The notes: generated by a model not told the origin, from the letters alone. Counted from the stretch's first letter, positions 22,674 to 36,098 are shown. The stretch: 64,000 nucleotides of DNA from Erythroxylum novogranatense (GCA_029891385.1 CM057233.1:36935540-36999539), one strand, 5' to 3'. Numbers and translations are program-made.

Positions 22674-25600
22674 CCAACAATAAGAATGTATCTAGGCGCA
22701 ATCTGAAACATAGGTTAAGTTGCATGCATTTGAGTCGTGTCGTTGCAGACAATAGCAACTGATCCCCAGTCTGAGTCGCACTAGTAGAAATCCTATGTGT
22801 GAACATGTGTTACGTGATTAAGTGTGAGAAAAGTGAGAAGGTATCAGAATGTGAACCCATGAAAGTGTATGAGCAATTAGGAAGGGTAAAAAGGACAAAT
22901 GGATAATGAAACTTATATTGTACTATTGTTATAAACCCGGAATGTGGTATAAGTATGACTACGTTGGCATGGGCTGATTTAGGAAAGAATGATATCAAAA
23001 TGAATCAGGGGATTGAAAGTGGCAATATTACGGCGAAAGAAATCGGAAATGTCTATAGTTTGGAAAGGTTCACTGTGGATATGAGAAACATAGTGGCTAA
23101 AGTATGCCTTTGTGAGAGTAAAAGTTCGAGATGATTAGGTAATTAGAGTTGTGACTTGTATATTCAACGAAATGGGGATAATTGGAAATGAGCAAAAAGT
23201 ATATGGTTCGATCAGGCAGATATGGATTCACTGCATTTGTGTTAGTGGATATCATAGATGATGATAGCGAGATTGCAATGAGATTAAACAAAAGAACGTA
23301 AAGAGCGAAGAAGTAGAAATGGTGAGACGAAAGTGTACAGATGAACTGTCGTTAAACGGTTATGATCATGAGCGTGTGAGTTTGGGACCAAAATGGTTAT
23401 GCGAATATTGTGCTAAGAGTTGATTGAATCTGTACAAGAGGATAGTAGGGAAAAAGGAAGACTGGAAATTTCTACTGATTGTGCATCGGAAAATTTTGGA
23501 TTGGTTGAATATGTGTATATGGACACAGAAATGGTAAATGGATGGGTAAACAGATAGAAATGCAGTGTATCTATATCCATGAACGTAATATGTTGTCGTG
23601 TTTTGGGGACACATCCCTGAATGTACTAGAATTGTGAATAATCATGGATTGTGTGAGGGAAATAAAAAAAATCGTAGTAATGAGATGACAGTGTATAAGT
23701 CAAGTTGATATGACCTTAAAAAAGCCAAGCTTGCATGTAAATGAGATGGGACTAAAACCATGTGAAAAGAAGTACAATGACGAGTGGGAAAGGAAACAAT
23801 GATAATGATAGTGAAACAAGGACAATGATAATGAAACAATAATAGTGGTATATGAAAAGAATTGTCGAGTTGAAGGTAATACACCTTTGTGAGTATATCT
23901 TGGATAGTGAAACAATTGAGCTTATGTGTGGAAATCATAGAGGAAACGATCGGTGATTTATTGACTAAGTGCTAATCATAGTTCCTATAGTGTAAGGGTC
24001 ATAATTTATAGTGCTTGTTCGGGAGGAAATTAAAATTTCAAAAGATGTAACGTATGTGAAGAATTCGAGGAAAGAAGAAATACACGATTATGAAATAATT
24101 CCTCTGTTCGAGGATTGACACAAACAGAAAAGAGTTTTGTAGAATCCTTAGTAGTATAAGCTACTAATTGGTCCCCGGATGAGATGAAATGATTTTGGTG
24201 ATGTATATACCAAGTGGAAATGTCAAAGAAATTGTTTAGTGTCTCACAGAACCTTAGTGCAAAGGATGTTCCGATCATTCAAGTTATGCATTCAGGTTAT
24301 GGCATAAACTTGGAGACAGCAAGTATAGTTGAAATTGATCCTTGCGAGATACTACGAACGATTAAACGATTGAAAAGCAATTAGGGACACTAATTGGCTG
24401 ATGAGACTTTCGTGAACAATATAATGACGGTAGCAAGACTAATGGTCATGACAGGAACAAAACAAAAAGAAGTATGGATGAAATCAAAAGTGAAATTGAG
24501 TCATATCTCAAGAGGAGATTTAGACAAAACAAGTGAAAGATACTACTGAGGTTATCTGCTTTGTGTGTACGAGAATGTAACGTATCCACCTACGTGAGTG
24601 GAATTTTAATTTGAGGTGATTCTATTACAATGTGAAGTGAATAGATCTCTATATGTGATGCAAAACTGTTGGGAAATCTTGATTCGAAACTAAGAAGAAA
24701 ATAGTCCCGAACTGCGAAGTGAAATACTCAAATGAAGTGGAAATTATGGAGGTCCAAGTACAGATGACTAGGTATTGGCATATGTCAATGTGAATGACAG
24801 GAAATCAATTGATAAGAGAAACTTCATAGCAACAAGAAAAGGGAAATTGAAACTGACGTGATGTAGTGTTACCTTCATTAAGGAATCGCAAATACACTAA
24901 CTGTGGACTCACTGAAAGGTTCGACTGATGTCTGTGAAAAACAACAATGAGCAATGTCTAGAGATTGATATGAGGTAAACAAATGGTATTAACTGAGAAC
25001 TACAATCATAGGTGTAATGTGTTTGCAAGTGTTGCAAAGTAAAAGAGTTATATGAATCATGGAAGAACCTGACACTGGTAAGACACATACCTTTGGAGAT
25101 TGTGCAGTGTGTGATGACGTGTCAATTTGTGAGAACGGTATAAGAGGAACTGCATTGTTTTTTATAAATGAACGACATACACAATTGAATATTATTTTGG
25201 TAAAGATCGAGTGTGAGTCCAAATAGTGAACAAATAATCTTTTGAACTAATGCACTAATTACAGATATTGGGATTTCCAAAGAATGTCATGTAGATTTTG
25301 GGTAATTATGAAGTGTTACTGGGAAATTGAAGTTGTAGATCTAGTGATACTGGATAGAGGTAAGAAAGGTTAAGAGTGCAAGAGTTAAAGTGGTGAGTCC
25401 TATAATGAGTTTGAATATGCGAGTGAAATCGGAAAAACAATATTGAATAATTCAAAGAAGAAGTATGTGTCCCCGACAAAAAGTGATAGAACAAGAAAGT
25501 GAACAGTCGAAGCTAGACATTCTAGGAGGTATATGCGAAAAGTGAAATTGAATAACTATGGGTATAGAACGAAATGATTATAGATTCAAGTGCGTAGAGG

Positions 25601-26321
25601 TTTGAATGTTCAATAGGAAAAGTGCTTAAGTGTTTGGACTGCAGAGGATTATAACCTCATGATATAGTTTTGACTGAATGATTATAAAATTAATGGTGAT
25701 CACAAGATGGAATTGTACACGCTTTTATTACACACACAAAAAATGCCTAACAAGAGGCAAAGACCAACATTGAGTCGAGATGCTTGTGATGAGTGAAACA
25801 AAGGAAAGTGACTTAGGAAAACTGCATGGGTTAGCTGAAGTGGATCAGGATCGGACAAATGAAATAGAATGAAATGCATATAGAACAGTGAAATGTCAAA
25901 AGAACACTGAATATGGACTAAGAGTCAATGAAATATAAAGGATAATTGCGTTAGGTGGATTACCACTGGTTATAGTGAAAAATAGAGATAAGTGTCACTG
26001 TGTCGGTACCAAAGGAAAGGGAAGTGTCGCAGACGAGAGAAATGTAAGTATCATAGTGACAAAGTGTACGCAGAATTGGCAAAAAGGGTATCAATGAAGT
26101 TATTGGAATAAGTATGTATATTGAGAAAAAGGTATTGGATGGATAAAACGTGATAAGTGAACAGATTCGGAAATAATAATTTGAGTCGTAGCAACCGACT
26201 GCCTTACTGCGATCTTTTGGTAACGGAATGATGGAGTGACTTAGAGTATGGTAATTGTAGGAACATATGATTTCTGTCATATTGAACCGTGGACTGACAA
26301 TTTCGAGGACAAAATTTTTCT

Positions 26322-26335
26322 AAGGAAGGGGGAGT
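26322..26335 (+). other. E1 polypurine tract
   Basis: AAGGAAGGGGGAGT directly precedes the 3' LTR, which begins TGTAAC at 26336. This fixes the true LTR start and shows that the extra 200 bases at the 5' LTR are an insertion. Confidence 0.85.
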
Positions 26336-28978
26336 TGTAACATCTCACCCCCGACGGGAAGGGTAAAATAGTAAATTAGCTAGGGGTAAGAGTGATTAGG
26401 ACTGCTTTGACATTGTTATGCATACTGGTACTGGTGATCAGCAAAAATAGTGCACATGAAATAACTGTACATGCATACATGACATCCCCGGTATTTGGGC
26501 CTAAACAGCATTTTATTGTGATTAACGTGGTTATTGTATGTAAAAAATTATTCTGAGTGAGCCATAGTGAGTTTTCCATTTTAAGAGATTTTTTGGAATT
26601 TTTTTAGAATTTTTTGGAGAAAATTTCCGGACCGGAGAAATCGTCAAGTGGCGAACCGGTTGCTTTTCGATAGCGAAAATTGCTACCCAATGGCACGACA
26701 ATATTGGGTATATTATTTTGGAAGTGAAATGAGGGCCATTAGAATTGAATATGTCAAATTAAGGAAATCCTATTACATATTTTGTCTTTTCCTTATTTTG
26801 TTGTTTTTTAGAAACATGCCAAGTGTCTTAATGCATTTATTGGTTTTGTCTTGCTCCCTCCTTTCTCATACGACACTTGCACACTTGAAAAGAAAAGAAG
26901 ACATTTCTTGAAGCTTCCTCCTCCATGGTCGTAGCCTCCTTCTCCCTCTTTCTTTTTTGATTTGTTTTGCTTATCCTTGCTACTCTTCCTCTACTTGAAG
27001 TGCTCCCCTCCTTTCTATGATGGTGATTGTGGAAGGTGTGAGTGGAAGGTAGAGATTTGGGAGAAACTTGGAGGATTGAAGTTGGAAAAGCTTGATTAGG
27101 TAAGGTTTATGCTAAGCTTTCATTATGTTCTTTCATATGGTTGTTAGAAGCATTTATTGTAATTTTTATGTGCATTAATGTCATGGAATTTTGGAGATTT
27201 ATGTTCAAGTGAATGTATGAATGATCTAGTGACTGATTTCTTGTCCATTTGGATGCTTAGTGATGTGTTATTGGTATTGGAAGTGATAGGATCTAAGGTT
27301 AGTACCAAAGCTGGAAAATTGGTTTTGTATTAATTACACTGTTTTGATCATAACTAATGGTGTGGTTGTGCAAATGAGGTGCGGTTTGTTCCAAATGAAC
27401 CTTTAGTTGCTTGGCTACAATTTTGTGTGAAATAGGTGTTGTCTAATTGTAGCTCTAAGAGGTCAAATTTTGGCTTGGAAAATCATAGACATGGGCTATG
27501 GGAACGGTACCCGGATTGATGACCTAATTGTTTTGATGATTTTTCTAAATTAATTTAGAAGGAATTGGTGAAAATGGTCTTAATGAAAGTTGAAGCCTAT
27601 CTTGTTAGCTTTCCATTTCCACTAATTTTGCAATTTTTCAATATGCACGTTGGGAGTTATGAACTGTTAACTAATAACTGACTATATGCATTATGTTGGA
27701 ACCTAGCCATAAGTGTAGGTTTTGTGAGTATTCTGGTTGGAAGCAAATTTAGAGATTTCCGTGATTTGAATTGGAACAAATGGTCTTCTGGAAAGTTGTA
27801 TAGGAAGCAATTATCTTAAAAATGAGATATATTATGCTAATTTTGGATAACAGAATTGGGACTTATGAATTTTCAAAGATTGGACTGAAGTTAGGTCGTT
27901 GACTAGTGGTCAGGTCAGAAACTTGCATGACAGTTTTTGAGCTTGTTCATGATGGAATTGGATTCTGAGTCCTTCATGAAAATTGAAGTATGAGATCTTA
28001 TATTTCCAGTGATATAAGGTAGTGATTGTTTTGACATTTGTGCTAGGAGATATACTGCTTTGAAATGTACTGTTTACATTGGGAAATTCCAGTGGGCAGA
28101 TGCTTTGGTGAATTGTTTAGCCTAATTAGCAAATGAATTTGATTTCAGGTTGTTCATGAAAGTTGTAGATAACATTGGGATATTTCTGAGCATATTTATT
28201 GTGTAATTTTTGACAAAGGAAATGAGAAGTTATTGAATTTACAAGATACTGTACTGTTTTAGAACCCATTGACTAGGCAGTAACTTTGATTGCATTTTTG
28301 ACACCTTTAGAGGTGAAATTGGCTTTTGTGTCCTTAAAACTTGTAGAGCTCTATTTTCTCTATGAAATAAACATCAAATTTGTCCAAATTGGAGTTCGGA
28401 GTAGGGAGTTATGGCCTAAACAAGTTGGCATGTCGGAGGACATTGTTTCAGATCTGTCATTTTATAGGACTAGTCGACTAGGATTCTTAAACCAGTCGAC
28501 TACAACCTACACTAGTCGACTAGGACATGTATTTTTCCTGCACTAGTCGACTACAATGTGTATTTTTCCTTCTTTTGCTCATAACTTTTCTGTCCAACAT
28601 CCGATTGACCTGATTCTTGAGGCATCGGATTCGTGAAACATTGAATTTCATTGCATGAGAAATTGGGAATTTTTGGACAGAAAATTGATGTGGGTCCGGG
28701 CAATGATTCTTTGGTCACTGTTTTATTTATTTTTGGACCTATAGAGGTTTTAATTGAGTACTGTCAGTGCCGTTAGATTTCTAATTTTTAGACGGATTTT
28801 TGGTAATTGAAAATTTGGATTTAGGGCCGAGAAAATCATGAACATGCATTGCACACATTTTAAGCGCTACATGTGCATTCTGAAATATTACTGATTGGAT
28901 TTATGGTAATCATTGCATACTGTAACTAGTATAGAGGCACATTTGGAGCGTCAATCCACCGATGCCACTAAGACTTCC
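26336..28978 (+). repeat. E1 3' LTR, first segment
   Basis: It is collinear with 18777-21429 of the 5' LTR. It ends within ACTTCC, where Gypsy-2 inserted; the LTR resumes at 50877. Confidence 0.9.
28470..28553. repeat. TAGTCGACTA palindrome array in E1 3' LTR
   Basis: Four CpG-centred palindromes match units 1-4 of the 5' LTR array; the fifth is missing. Confidence 0.9.
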
Positions 28979-31248
28979 TGTTGGGCCCCAAATTTTTGTA
29001 TTCTTGAAGTTACTAAGTATGAATTATTTTGATTTATGATTTATGGCATAGTTTGATTTTATTGGAAATGTTCATGGAAATTTAGGCTTTATTTGAGTTT
29101 AGGGTGGAATAAATGTTTATGGAAGAGTAAAAATGTTTAAAGGCATAATGGTCAAGGCACTTGAGTTATGATGTTTAAGGCTAAGCAAAGGAGGGTATTT
29201 TAGTCTTTGCTTTTCCTTGTAGGTTTTAGGAGTTAAAAAGAAATAAAGAAAGAAGAAAAGAAATAGAAAGAAGAAGAGAAGAACGAAGAAGAGAGTCGGC
29301 AGAGTGAGGGAGAAGAAGAGGAAGTTAGTTTCAGGCGTTTTCCGACAGATTTCAAGCATCCTTAAGGTAAGATTAACTCTTTTATCTATGTTTAAGATAG
29401 TTGGAAACCTAGAATAGGTTGTATGAGTAGAAATCGTTAGAGTTAGGGTGTATGGAAAAGATTTGTAGATTTGCATGGGTTGTTGTGTTTTTGATGTTTT
29501 GGTGCTAGAATAAGTTTAGAATGGTAGTATATGACTTGCTTTATGGCTTAGAGGTGTTGTAGTAGAAGAATAGAAGGTTTTTAAGGTTGAAAATGGTAGA
29601 AACTGGGTTCGGGAGACGAAGCTCCCGTCCGCACGTCGCGACGTGCGTGAGGCCACACGCTTGGCGCATGAAGGCCACACACGTCACGACGTCTGTGACG
29701 TGCCGACGCCAAGCCATGCGTGCCAGGCTTCTCGTCGCGACGAGCGGGCCTCGTCGCGGCGAGCCCAGTTTTTTTTCCAGCAAGTGATATTTTTCGTATT
29801 TTGATCATATCTTTTGCTACAGAAGTCCTTTTGGGGTGATTTTTGAGGCGTTGTGAACTAGAGTCATAGATCTACAAGTTTTGTGAAGTGATGAAGTTAT
29901 GAATTAGTTTCTACAACTATGGAATTTTTTATGGAAGTTAAGAATGGAAATATTGTTTCAGCACGAGTTATTAAATAAAATTTTAGTTCTTATTTTAGGA
30001 GAACAAGAGAGGCAAGAGGATCAAGAGGCTCAAGAGGAAACTCATTCCTAGGCAAGAACAAGCAAGGAAATCAGGTGGGTTCATGTTTATAATAAAGTAT
30101 ATAAGTTACTCATTGTTTAGTTCAAATCAAGCAAGATCTAATGCATTTAAATCGCATCATCACGATTGCATTACATACTATTATGAATGATTATAGGTTG
30201 TTATGTGATTTGCATTCATGAATTATGAAAAGAATTCCAAAAAGGGGGTTTTTCTCCTTTCACGAATACAAGTACATGAATTCAAGTTTTGCGAAATACA
30301 TGACAAGCAAGATTACAAGCAAGTTTACAAGCAAGTGACAGTTTGGCAAACAAGTTTACAAGAATATGAATCATGCATACTTATGTGGGTTTGCGGTGTC
30401 CCTCACGAATAGTCAAGTTCACATTGACTCACGAAAAGGCTTCTCCCGCCTGCCCGACTGTGGCACAGGGTTTCTCACAAGGATTCCCTCACGAAACTAC
30501 GTCTACACATCAACATTTCGATGGCATGTGTAGTACGTCACGAACCAAGGACAACCTAAACCATTATGTTATGTTATGTGTTTATGATTTGTTTTGTGAC
30601 ATGCATCATGAATTGTTCAAGAATTAAGCATTTTCAAGCTATGAATCATACATGCTCAAGTATTATGATTTCAACAAGTACCACGACAATGAGTTATTTT
30701 TTAATACTTTTGCTTATTGCTATATTATAAATATGTTCCCACGAGCTTTATAGCTCACCCCCTCTAATCTCCCCCATTCAGGTGACGAGCAAGAGATCGA
30801 GTGAGTCACGAGTACAACAACACTCGCCATTTTGTTACGTTTATTTATAAATGTTATATTTTTGGAAGTCAAGACTTTAGTTTCATTTCAAGTATCATTG
30901 GTTCAAGAGTGTTTTATATTTTTGGCTCTTGAATTCAAAGTTGTAATTTGTTTTGAGATCTTCGTAAAGCTTTATGAAACTCATCTTTTGGAGCATGAAT
31001 TATAGATATGTTTGTTTTAAAGCATGAAAGTTTCACGATGGGTCCATTGAACTTCCGATGGTCTCCTTTCTCAATCGTTTAATTTACATGTTTAGCCTTG
31101 TTTATTAAATCATATGGAAGCAGGTTTCAAGTATGTTTTCCAGTAGGCCCATTACTCTTCCGCGGGTCTTTTCTAAAACATGTATAATCAGCACGTTTCC
31201 CGCCACGCTCTCACGACCGATGTTGGGCTCCGACAGTGGGGTCCAACA
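28979..31248 (+). repeat. Gypsy-2 5' LTR
   Basis: This 2270-bp LTR contains a splice-donor-like AAGGTAAG (exon end 29366), the palindrome array (29631-29766), a pyrimidine-rich acceptor-like TTATTTTAG (29998), a purine-rich segment 29999-30074, a second donor-like CAGGTGGGT, and an acceptor-like CCCATTCAG (30781). A small inverted repeat GGGAG...CTCCC sits just before the array. Confidence 0.9.
29631..29766. repeat. CGTCGCGACG palindrome array in Gypsy-2 5' LTR
   Basis: This GC-rich tract of 136 bp has ACGTCGCGACGT, CGTCACGACG, CTCGTCGCGACGAG and CTCGTCGCGGCGAG units in an AT-rich LTR. Its interior differs strongly from the 3' LTR copy (49227-49405) while both ends are conserved. Confidence 0.88.
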
Positions 31249-31253
31249 TGTTG

Positions 31254-31265
31254 TGGTATCAGAGC
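31254..31265 (+). other. Gypsy-2 primer-binding site (tRNA-iMet)
   Basis: TGGTATCAGAGC, a perfect initiator-Met complement, lies five bases after the 5' LTR. Confidence 0.9.
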
Positions 31266-31411
31266 GCCTAGGTTTTTAATCTAAGGCTACATGACATTGC
31301 TTTCAAGAAATAACTTGCATGGCTTTACACACTTTGAACTGTTTTTGCATATTTTGAAAATTGTCGTACTTGAACTGAAATTTTCAATGGTTTTCTATTC
31401 AAGGAGTGAAC

Positions 31412-32676
31412 ATGCCACCTCGAAGGAGAACTCGGGGAGCTATGACTCGGTCTCATTCTCGTCAGGGGAGTACGGATGAATCCCATATTCCTCAGGATGC
31501 CGGGAGACATTCTGTTCCGATTTCAGAGGCACCTAGTTTGCAACAAGAAGTGCCTCCTCCGCCTCCTCCTATGCCTCAGGGAACTCCCATAGATCCGAGT
31601 TTCTTTCAAGCCTTTGCTCAGGCTTTCACGTATGCTATGGGTCAGATATCTCAGATGCCGATGCAAGCTCCAGTAGACAGGAGTGGACAGTATGATAAGT
31701 TCCGGAAGTTTGGGGCTGTGGATTTCAGTGGGACGACGAATCCAGAAGAAGCAGAAGCTTGGTTGAAGAGGACCGAAAGGGTCCTAGTTCAAATGAGATG
31801 CTCAGATGAGGACAAGCTGGATTATGCAGTCAGTTTGTTGCAGGGTGATGCACTTCATTGGTAGGAATCAGTGCCCCACAGTCAGGTTGTTTCTTCGGTG
31901 CTGACATGGAGGGACTTTGTGGAAGTGTTCAGGAAGAAGTATCTCTCCAGGGTCTATGTGCAGGAGAAGGCTAGAGAATTTCTGAATCTGATGCAGAGGG
32001 ATATGAGTGTGACCGAGTATGAGCTGAAGTTCACACAGCTTTCCCGATATGCAGCTAATATTGTGGCAACAGAGGAAGACAAGTGCCGCAAGTTTGAAGG
32101 AGGTCTTCACTTGGGGATCAGGGAGAAAGTCCTGATCCATAATTTCTGTGACTACCAGCAGTTGGTGGATCTTGCTCTCGCCGGCCACCGGAGAATATCA
32201 GAAATGAAGCGAACAAGAAGAGGAAGAACAGAGAGCAGACTTTCAGGAAGGGTACTAGTGCTCCATTGCCTGAGAGGAGCACGAGGAGTACTCACAGTCA
32301 GAGTGAAGTGGGTAGCAGTGGGGCTACCAGGAACAAGCAGATGAGGGCAGTATCAGGGCAAGCCTCTAATGTGGGAGTCATAGGTAGAGCAGGCAGGAGC
32401 TGGTTCAACTATCCCTTATGTGACCAGTGTGGGAAACATCATCAGGGAGAGTGTCTCAGATCACTTGGAGTTTGTTTCAGATGCGGAGAGAAGGGACATA
32501 TAGCCAAGCATTGTCTACAGGCACAAAGACAAGAGGGGTCGCAGTTTCAGGCTCCTAGGCGTGCAGAGACAGTGGGAACCAGACCAGTTACTGAGGTAGG
32601 CAGCTCTGGGACTGCAAGGAAGACTGTTCCTCCAGGAAGGCCAAGGGTCAGCGCCAAAGAAGAGTGTTTGCCATGA
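31412..32676 (+). pseudogene. Gypsy-2 gag with zinc knuckle
   Basis: The likely start is the ATG at 31412 (MPPRRRTRG, a common gypsy gag start); the frame extends a little upstream but without an ATG. The retrotransposon gag domain reads AWLKRTERVLVQM and LLQGDALHW, then a TAG stop at 31862-31864, then WRDFVEVFRKKYL and TEYELKFTQLSRYA. A frame change near 32200 leads to a CX2CX4HX4C knuckle (CFRCGEKGHIAKHC, about 32478-32519), preceded by a variant CDQCGKHHQGEC. Gag would form the particle and bind RNA. Confidence 0.88.
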
Positions 32677-32999
32677 CCGGGGAGGAAGTTGCAGCCGCTT
32701 TGAGGTTGTCACGGTATGGCTCGATTATTTGATTCAGAAGATTTGTTTTGATTGATTACGGTTCCACGCTCTTTTGTTTCTGCGCATAGCATTGCATGGT
32801 GTGAGTTCTGTGCCTTTGGATAGGCCTTTGCTTGTTAGTACTCCTCTGGGAGGAATGTGGTGATCGGTCGGTGTATGGCGATATAAGCTCTTCATTGATG
32901 GTGCTAGATTGGTAGTGGACTTACTACCACTAGACCTTAGAGGATTAGATTTTATTTTGGGATGGATACTATGGAGAAGTATCCGCCAAAATTGGATTA
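32677..32999 (+). pseudogene. Gypsy-2 aspartic protease remnant
   Basis: Frames shift several times. An IDYGST segment (about 32753-32770) is at the position of the catalytic D-S/T-G motif, and DFILGW is at the position of the conserved C-terminal protease motif. The motif has Tyr where Ser, Thr or Pro is usual. Nonfunctional as written. Confidence 0.6.
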
Positions 33000-34552
33000 A
33001 TGGTCGAGAAAGAGGTAGAGTTTGATCTGGGTAATGGTGAGAAGGTGATCTTTAGAGGGGACAGGAAGACACCATCACCAAGATTGATTTCAGCTATGTT
33101 GGCTGAAAGGATGATGGGCCAGGGATGTGAAGCTTTCTTGACGCATGTTGTAGATGTCGATGTGCATGAAGGGAAGTTAGAGGATTTCCCGGTTGTGAGG
33201 GAGTTTCCAGATGTTTTCCCAGATGAGTTACCAGGTTTGCCGTCAGTGAGGGAGATCGAGTTTGCCATTGACTTGATTCCCGGAACCGCGCCTATTTCAA
33301 TACCGCTGTATAGGATGGCTCCAGTTGAGTTAAGGGAGCTTAAGGAACAGTTGGAGGAACTGTTAGAGAATGGGTATGTCAGGCCGAGTTCGTCTCCTTG
33401 AGGAGCACCGGTTCTGTTTGTTAAGAAGAAGGATGGATCATGGCGGATGTGTATTGACTATCGGAGACTCAACAAGGTGACAATTAAGAACAAGTATCCT
33501 TTGCCACGGATAGATGATCTGTTTGATCAGCTGCAGGGAGCACGGGTCTTTTCCAAGATTGATCTCAGGTCAGGCTATCATCAGCTCAGAATCAAGGAGT
33601 CTGATGTAAGCAAGACAGCATTCAGGACTCGTTATGGGCACTATGAGTTTTTGGTTATGCCATTCGGCTTGACCAATGCTCCAGCTGCTTTCATGGATCT
33701 TATGAATAGGGTCTTCAAGGAGTTTCTGGATCAGTTTTTCATAGTGTTTATAGATGACATTCTGGTGTATTCTAAGAGTGAAGAAGAGCATGAGGAGCAT
33801 CTCAGGATTGTATTGCAGACTCTTAGGGCGAGAGAGCTTTATGCCAAATTCAGCAAGTGTGAGTTTTGGCTTCATGAGGTGACTTTCCTTGGACATGTGA
33901 TTTCGCAGGATGGTGTTCATGTGGATCCGAGGAAAGTTGAAGCAGTAGTAAATTGGCATGCACCTAAGACAGCGACAGAAGTGAGAAGTTTTTTGGGTCT
34001 GGCAGGTTACTACAGGAGGTTTGTAGAAGGATTCTCCATGATAGATGCTCCGATGACCAAGCTATTGAGGAAGAATCAGAAGTTTATCTGGACCGATAAG
34101 TGCCAGAAGAGCTTTGAGGAGCTCAAGGACAAGTGCTCCAGTGCTGATTTTGCCTTCTGGTGATGAGGGCTATACAGTATATAGTGATGCCTCGAGGAAG
34201 GGTCTAGGTTGTGTATTGATGCAGGGAGACAGGGTGATAGCTTATGCTTCAAGGCAACTAAAGCAGTATGAGTTGAATTACCCGACTCATGACTTGGAGT
34301 TGGCAGCAGTGATCTTTGCCTTGAAGATTTGGAGGCATTATCTTTATGGAGTTCAGATAAGGATCTTTACTGATCACAAGAGTCTCAAGTACTTACTGAG
34401 CCAGAAGGAGTTGAACTTGAGACAGAGAAGGTGGATTGAGTTACTCAAAGATTATGATTTGTTGATTGAGTACCATCCAGGCAAAGCGAATGTAGTGGCA
34501 GATGCTTTGAGCAGAAAGTCTTCCATTGCTCACGTTCAGACAGTGCATCTTC
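33000..34552 (+). pseudogene. Gypsy-2 reverse transcriptase and RNase H
   Basis: Reverse transcriptase shows [47 protein letters not shown] and the catalytic [10 protein letters not shown] (about 33742-33771). A TGA at 33399-33401 and another at 34161-34163 stand where tryptophan codons are expected, and there is a frame change near 34130. RNase H follows with [29 protein letters not shown] and VADALSRK. Together they would copy the RNA genome into DNA. It reads as a recently active copy, but it is interrupted. Confidence 0.92.
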
Positions 34553-36098
34553 CTTTATTGGAAGAGATGGCCAAGCTTAAGATAAGCTTCAAGCAGGAGG
34601 AACCAAATTGCCTCCTAGCTAATTTCAGAGTAAGGCCTATACTCAGGGAGAAGACTAAGGAGTTGCAGGCACAGGATTCAGAGTTGAGCAAGCTTAGGGA
34701 GGAAATTCAGAATGGTAAGATTTCGGAGGTAGTAGTGAGAGATGATGGACTCATGAAAGTGGGGAACAGACTTTGTATTCCAGATAGCAAGGAGGTTAAG
34801 GATGAGATTTTAGATGAGGCACACAATGCGCCTTATGCCATGCACCCGGGTAGCACCAGGATGTATAAAGATTTGAGAGAGCATTTCGGTGGAAGGGCAT
34901 GAAGAGGATGTAGCGAGTATGTCGATGAAGTGTCTCGTGTGTCGACAAGTCAAGGTTTGAACACCAGCGCCTTCAGCAAGTTAAGGCCATTGTCTATTCA
35001 CGAGTGGAAGTGGCAAAGAGTGACCATGGATTTTCGATGGGTTTGCCTAAGACCAAGATGGGAAGCATGATGCCATATGGGTTATAGTGGATCGGTTGTG
35101 AAGTCACCCATTTTCAGCAATTAGGCGATCGACTCGTTGCATGTGCTAGCCAAGAAGTACATCGACGAGGTAGTAAGATTGCATGGGATTCCAGATTTTA
35201 TGGTGTCTGACAGGGATCCTCGGTTCACTTCGAGATTCAGGGAAGCTTGTAGGAAGCTTTAGGTACTAAGCTGCATTTTAGTCTGACATTTCACCCTCGC
35301 AGACGGATGGTCAATCGAGAGGACCATTCGGACACTTGAGGGAATGCTTAGGGCATGTGTGTTGGATTTCAAGGGAGCTTGGGATGAGCATTTGCCATTG
35401 GTCGAATTTGCTTATAATAATTCGTACCACTCGAGCATTCAGATGGCTCCATATGAGGCTTTGTATGGAAGGAGGTGTATGACTCCTATATGTTGGGATG
35501 AAGAAGGAGAGAGAAAACTGGTAGGACCAGAATTGATTCAGATGACTGTGGATAAAGTCAATCTAGTTAAGCAGCGCCTTAAAGCAGCCCAGGATAGGAT
35601 GAAGAGTTACACTGATTCTCATCAGAAGGAGATGGAGTATAAAGTTGGTGAGAAAGTGTTTCTCAAGACGTCTCCTTGGAAGGGAGTATTGAGGTTTGGC
35701 AAGAAAGGCAAGTTGAGTCCAAGATATGTGGGTCCTTATGAGATTCTTGAGAGGATCGGACCTCTAGCTTACAGGTTGGCATTGCTGCCAGAGTTGTCTC
35801 AGATTCATGACATCTTTCATGTTTCCATGTTGAGAAGGTACAGATCAGATCCTTCTCATGTCATTCAGGTTTCAGACATTCAGTTGAGAGATGACTTAAG
35901 TTATGAGAAAATTCCAGTAGAGATCTTGGACACCAAGGAAAAGGTCCTCGTGAATAAGATACGATTCGGCTAGTTAAGGTTACGTGGAGGAACCATTCAG
36001 TGGAAGAAGCCACGTGGGAGCCCTTGGACGTTATGAAAGAGAAGTATACAGGTCTTTTCGACGATTCAGGTAAATTTCGAGGACGAAATTTCTTTTAA
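34553..36098 (+). pseudogene. Gypsy-2 integrase with chromodomain-like C-terminus
   Basis: An HHCC-type zinc region ends at HFGG (frame lost at 34887, where CG replaces a likely CTG). In broken frames follow MDF, SDRDPRFTS and a degraded TDGQSE, the D,D,E core. From 35344 it is open again: VEFAYNNSYHSSIQMAPYE, then GPYEILERIGPLAYRLALL and DIFHVSMLRRY. After one more frame change comes the WRNHS...ATWEP chromodomain-like tail and a stop at 36096-36098. In chromoviruses this tail directs integration to chromatin. Confidence 0.88.

Larger units (their letters stand above)
22656..26335 (+). other. E1 internal region, noncoding
   Basis: No gag, protease, reverse transcriptase, RNase H or integrase motif is readable in any frame. 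The plus strand is visibly rich in A and G and poor in C, and is stop-dense. The last bases (TTCGAGGACAAAATTTTTC) match the 3' internal end of Gypsy-3, a remnant of a gypsy pol end. Confidence 0.7.

Noticed and set aside
29117..29476. 119-residue minus-strand open frame rich in F and L, also at 48791-49072
   Set aside because: It lies in the two Gypsy-2 LTRs opposite a purine-rich GAAGAAG tract. Such tracts produce long antisense frames by composition alone.
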